This document shows positions 61,807-64,000 of a stretch of DNA of 64,000 nucleotides, in pieces. The stretch is from contig JAVJVZ010000067.1 of the NCBI GenBank assembly GCA_040220855.1, positions 47,179 to 111,178 of the forward strand. The letters run 5' to 3'. The DNA is from JACKNG01 sp040220855. GTDB taxonomy: Bacteria; Pseudomonadota; Gammaproteobacteria; Ga0077536. The notes under the pieces were generated by a model that saw nothing but the letters and a program-made list of their open reading frames with translations, was not told the DNA's origin and ran no database searches. The translations under genes were made by a program, and so were the position numbers. Each line of letters begins with the position of its first letter. Within the stretch, counting starts at the first letter, position 1.

Positions 61807-62640
61807 ATGCGCATGCAGCACACGGTTGCCGGCGGCGGTGGCGTCGCGCTCAACGTGCTCGAGTGGGGGCGACCGGAAGGCCCCGCCATTCTCTTCGTTC
61901 ACGGCTGGTCGCAGACCTACATGAGCTGGCTCAAGCAGGTCGAGAGCGAACTCGCCAGCCACTATCGCCTGGTCGCCTTCGACCTGCGTGGACACGGTCT
62001 TTCGGCGGCACCGGCCGAGCAGGGTGCCTACACCGACAGTGCACTGTGGGCGGCTGATGTGGCTGCCGTCATTGCGGCGCTCGCGCTCGACCGCGTTGTG
62101 CTGGTCGGCTGGTCCTACGGCGGCCTGGTGATCGGCGACTACCTGCGCATGCATGGCACAGACGCGATCGCCGGGGTCAACCTGGTCGGTGCCGCCGTGC
62201 GCCTCGACGAGGCCGCGCTCGGCCCCCTGATCGGACCCGGCTTCTACGACATCTTCGCGCGCGCCACCGGCAACGACCTCGAGGCCGGCATCGACGCCAT
62301 GCGCGAGTTCGTCGAGCGCTGTTTCGCGCAGAAACTGTCGCGCGCCGACTACGAACGCACACTGTGCTGGAACATGACGGTGCGACCGGACGTGCGCGCG
62401 GCGCTGGGTGCGCGCGAAGTCGACAACATCGACGTGCTCGCCGCGCTCGAGTGTCCGCTACTGCTGAGCCACGGACGTCGTGACGTGGTGGTGCTGCCGG
62501 CCATGACGGAGATGGTGCTCGCGGCCTGTCCGCACGCGACCGCTTCATGGTACGAGGATGCCGGCCATGGCCCGTTCATCGAAGACGCCGCACGTTTCAA
62601 TGCCGAGCTCGCCGATTTCGTCCGTCTCGCCCACGGCTGA
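61807..62640 (+). CDS. Alpha/beta-fold hydrolase
   Basis: A 277-residue alpha/beta hydrolase: ILFVHGWSQTYMSW (oxyanion region), nucleophile S103 in VLVGWSYGGLV, acid in SHGRRDVVVLP and histidine in EDAGHGPFIEDA. No signal peptide. Close to the peroxidase/esterase-like group; substrate unknown. It ends about 90 bp before a terminator-like hairpin. Confidence 0.88.
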   Translation: MRMQHTVAGGGGVALNVLEWGRPEGPAILFVHGWSQTYMSWLKQVESELASHYRLVAFDLRGHGLSAAPAEQGAYTDSALWAADVAAVIAALALDRVVLVGWSYGGLVIGDYLRMHGTDAIAGVNLVGAAVRLDEAALGPLIGPGFYDIFARATGNDLEAGIDAMREFVERCFAQKLSRADYERTLCWNMTVRPDVRAALGAREVDNIDVLAALECPLLLSHGRRDVVVLPAMTEMVLAACPHATASWYEDAGHGPFIEDAARFNAELADFVRLAHG

Positions 62641-62731
62641 CCGCATCGAGATCCGCGCGCGCGCGGCGCGCGTAGCTACCGCAAGGCAACCGCGTCCACA
62701 CCCGCGGTAGTCCCAGTTCCCACGTGGAACG

Positions 62732-62761
62732 CGGCGCTCCGGCTCGGCCGGGCGCCGTTTT
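62732..62761 (+). terminator. Intrinsic terminator after the alpha/beta hydrolase gene
   Basis: CGGCGC (62732-62737) pairs with GCGCCG (62752-62757), with an inner CCGG/CCGG pair, followed by TTTT at 62758-62761. Just upstream, GTTC-C-CACGTG-GAAC (62716-62730) is a near-palindrome that could be a protein site. Confidence 0.6.
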
Positions 62762-62869
62762 CATCGCGCCAGCGTCAGGCGCGTGTTCCGCCCCGCGGCC
62801 GCTCGTGTACGATTGAAGGCTGGCCTACGATTCCAGCCATCCTGTCACGTCGTCACCGGGGAGCTCACC

Positions 62870-63742
62870 ATGCAACTGCCGACACCGCTCGTATCCACCG
62901 CCTGGCTTGCCGAACATCTCGGCGACCCGGCGCTGCGCATCTACGACACCACCATTTACCTGCGTCACAAGACCGATGGCTTCGGCTACGTGCCCGAGTC
63001 GGGTCGCGAGGAATGGTCTCAGGCGCACGTGCCCGGCGCCGGTTTCCTCGATGTCATCGGCGAACTGTCCGATGCCGCCGCGGGACTGCCCTTCATGATG
63101 CCGCCGCCGGCGCAGTTCGCTGCCACGATGGCCGCACACGGGGTCGCCGACGGCACGGCCGTGGTGCTCTACAACAAGGGCTTCCCGATGTGGTCGACGC
63201 GCGTGTGGTGGATGCTGCGGTCAATCGGCTTCGACAACGTCGCCGTACTCGATGGCGGCTGGGAGAAGTGGACCCGCGAGGGACGTCCGACCGACGCCGC
63301 GCCGCCGGCCTACCCACAGGGGCATCTCAGCGTCGCGGCGCGCCCGCAGATGTGGGTCGACAAGGCGAAGATGCAGGCGGTCGTCGCGAGCGGCAGCCCG
63401 GTAACCGTCAACGCACTGTCGCCCGAGGTCTACAGCGGGGAGAAGAACCAGTACGGGCGCCCGGGTCACCTGCCGGGCACGCACAACGTCTTCTATGGCT
63501 CGCTGATCGATCCGGACAGTGGCGAATTCCTGCCGCCGGAACGCCTGCGCGAGTTGTTCGCATCGAGCGGCGCGCTGGCGGCCGACGAGGTCATCACCTA
63601 TTGCGGCGGCGGCATCTCGGCGACGATGGACTGTCTCGCCCTCGAACTGTGCGGGCAGCGCAACGTGGCGGTCTACGACGGCTCGATGTCGGAGTGGGTG
63701 CGCGACGAATCGCTGCCGCTCAAGCTCGGCAGCGAGCCCTGA
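62870..63742 (+). CDS. Two-domain sulfurtransferase (rhodanese/mercaptopyruvate type)
   Basis: A 290-residue protein with two rhodanese domains. The first (1-140) is inactive: the active-site position reads YNKGFPMWSTR. The second (160-285) carries the nucleophile C245 in ITYCGGGIS. The loop after the cysteine decides thiosulfate or 3-mercaptopyruvate use; this GGGIS form is not diagnostic. No signal peptide, so cytoplasmic. It transfers sulfane sulfur to cyanide or a thiol acceptor and could feed or drain sulfur pools linked to the Sox pathway. Confidence 0.9.
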   Translation: MQLPTPLVSTAWLAEHLGDPALRIYDTTIYLRHKTDGFGYVPESGREEWSQAHVPGAGFLDVIGELSDAAAGLPFMMPPPAQFAATMAAHGVADGTAVVLYNKGFPMWSTRVWWMLRSIGFDNVAVLDGGWEKWTREGRPTDAAPPAYPQGHLSVAARPQMWVDKAKMQAVVASGSPVTVNALSPEVYSGEKNQYGRPGHLPGTHNVFYGSLIDPDSGEFLPPERLRELFASSGALAADEVITYCGGGISATMDCLALELCGQRNVAVYDGSMSEWVRDESLPLKLGSEP

Positions 63743-63752
63743 GCGCAGTGCT

Positions 63753-64000
63753 TCACGCGCCGGCCGTGACGCCACCCGGTGGCGCGTGTCGGCGCAGTCG
63801 CGCGTAGGCGCTGATGGCGAGGCCCAGCACCGCCGCATTGCACAGGTGCCAGAGGAAGTGAGTGCCCCAGGGCCAGGCCGGGCATAGCGCCTGGTCGGCC
63901 GTGCGCGCCGTCAGCGCGACCACGAACAGGCCGGCGGGGCCGGCGCGGCGTGGCGGGCCGGCGGGGCGCCAGGGGGCGGGGCCCAGCCCGGGGCGCACGC
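63753..64000 (-). CDS. Membrane protein, C-terminal fragment (ceramidase-like?)
   Basis: About 80 codons at the right edge; the true start lies outside the window. The visible part has a hydrophobic helix (GLFVVALTARTA), then WPWGTHFLWHLCNAAVLGLAISAY, whose GTH-LWHL pattern recalls the histidine-bearing last helices of alkaline ceramidase-like and CREST-superfamily membrane hydrolases. It is convergent with the sulfurtransferase gene, ten bases apart. With so little sequence the family call is weak. Confidence 0.5.
   Translation of the reverse strand, partial: VRPGLGPAPWRPAGPPRRAGPAGLFVVALTARTADQALCPAWPWGTHFLWHLCNAAVLGLAISAYARLRRHAPPGGVTAGA

Overview
The window is GC-rich bacterial chromosome, about two thirds G+C by eye, with dense and mostly short-spaced genes. 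The best guess is a gammaproteobacterium. Reasons: a perfect CTGT-N8-ACAG LexA box in front of dnaE2, a periplasmic Sox system, sigma-32, sigma-54 and FNR-type promoter elements, and HtpX, SerA and Hsp20 genes of proteobacterial type. No rRNA, tRNA, CRISPR array, integrase or transposase was found. The left edge cuts a sensor kinase and the right edge cuts a small membrane protein.

Layout. 1-2.1 kb: end of a histidine kinase, a GST and a phosphotransferase. 2.2-9.4 kb: soxCD, then a secreted metallo-beta-lactamase-fold protein, an MFS transporter, a TauD-type dioxygenase, a FecR-domain protein and an outer-membrane barrel. 9.5-12.6 kb: a Tat-exported nitroreductase-like protein divergent from a two-cluster iron-sulfur FrhB-type reductase. 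12.6-17.0 kb: soxXYZAB plus a GlcG/HbpS-type protein behind an AT-rich promoter island. SoxXA, SoxYZ, SoxB and SoxCD together are the core of periplasmic thiosulfate oxidation. 17-24.9 kb: mixed enzymes, including a TupA-like binding protein divergent from YqeC (molybdenum/tungsten context). 25-31.2 kb: SOS-controlled dnaE2 without imuAB, then serC-serA. 31.3-37.5 kb: a tightly coupled operon encoding enoyl-CoA hydratase, AtuA and a biotin-dependent acyl-CoA carboxylase whose alpha subunit is split into two genes. 37.6-46.8 kb: a CBS protein, a diguanylate cyclase, an orphan CbbQ/CbbO (NorQ/NorD) pair and a 1130-residue ammonium transporter fused to PAS-PAS-GGDEF-EAL. 46.9-54 kb: RidA-like protein, two LLM oxidoreductases, a two-component system, HtpX, a methyltransferase and a GST. 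54.3-58.9 kb: a stress island with an exported isoaspartyl methyltransferase, two divergent hsp20 genes, a cyclase-FHA protein and a PPK2-type kinase. 59-64 kb: a molybdopterin oxidoreductase, a hydrolase and a sulfurtransferase.

The most striking findings are regulatory. The Amt-GGDEF-EAL gene has a perfect-spacing sigma-54 promoter and an upstream NtrC-like palindrome, which would tie a c-di-GMP enzyme to nitrogen status. Three FNR/CRP-type palindromes lie 58-68 bp (centre to start codon) upstream of hsp20, the cyclase-FHA gene and the PPK2 gene. The two hsp20 genes also have facing sigma-32 promoters. A dispersed intergenic element with the core GGGGTCAGACACC and a DnaA-box-like tail occurs four times at two loci. 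Gene functions are from reading motifs; no database search was possible.
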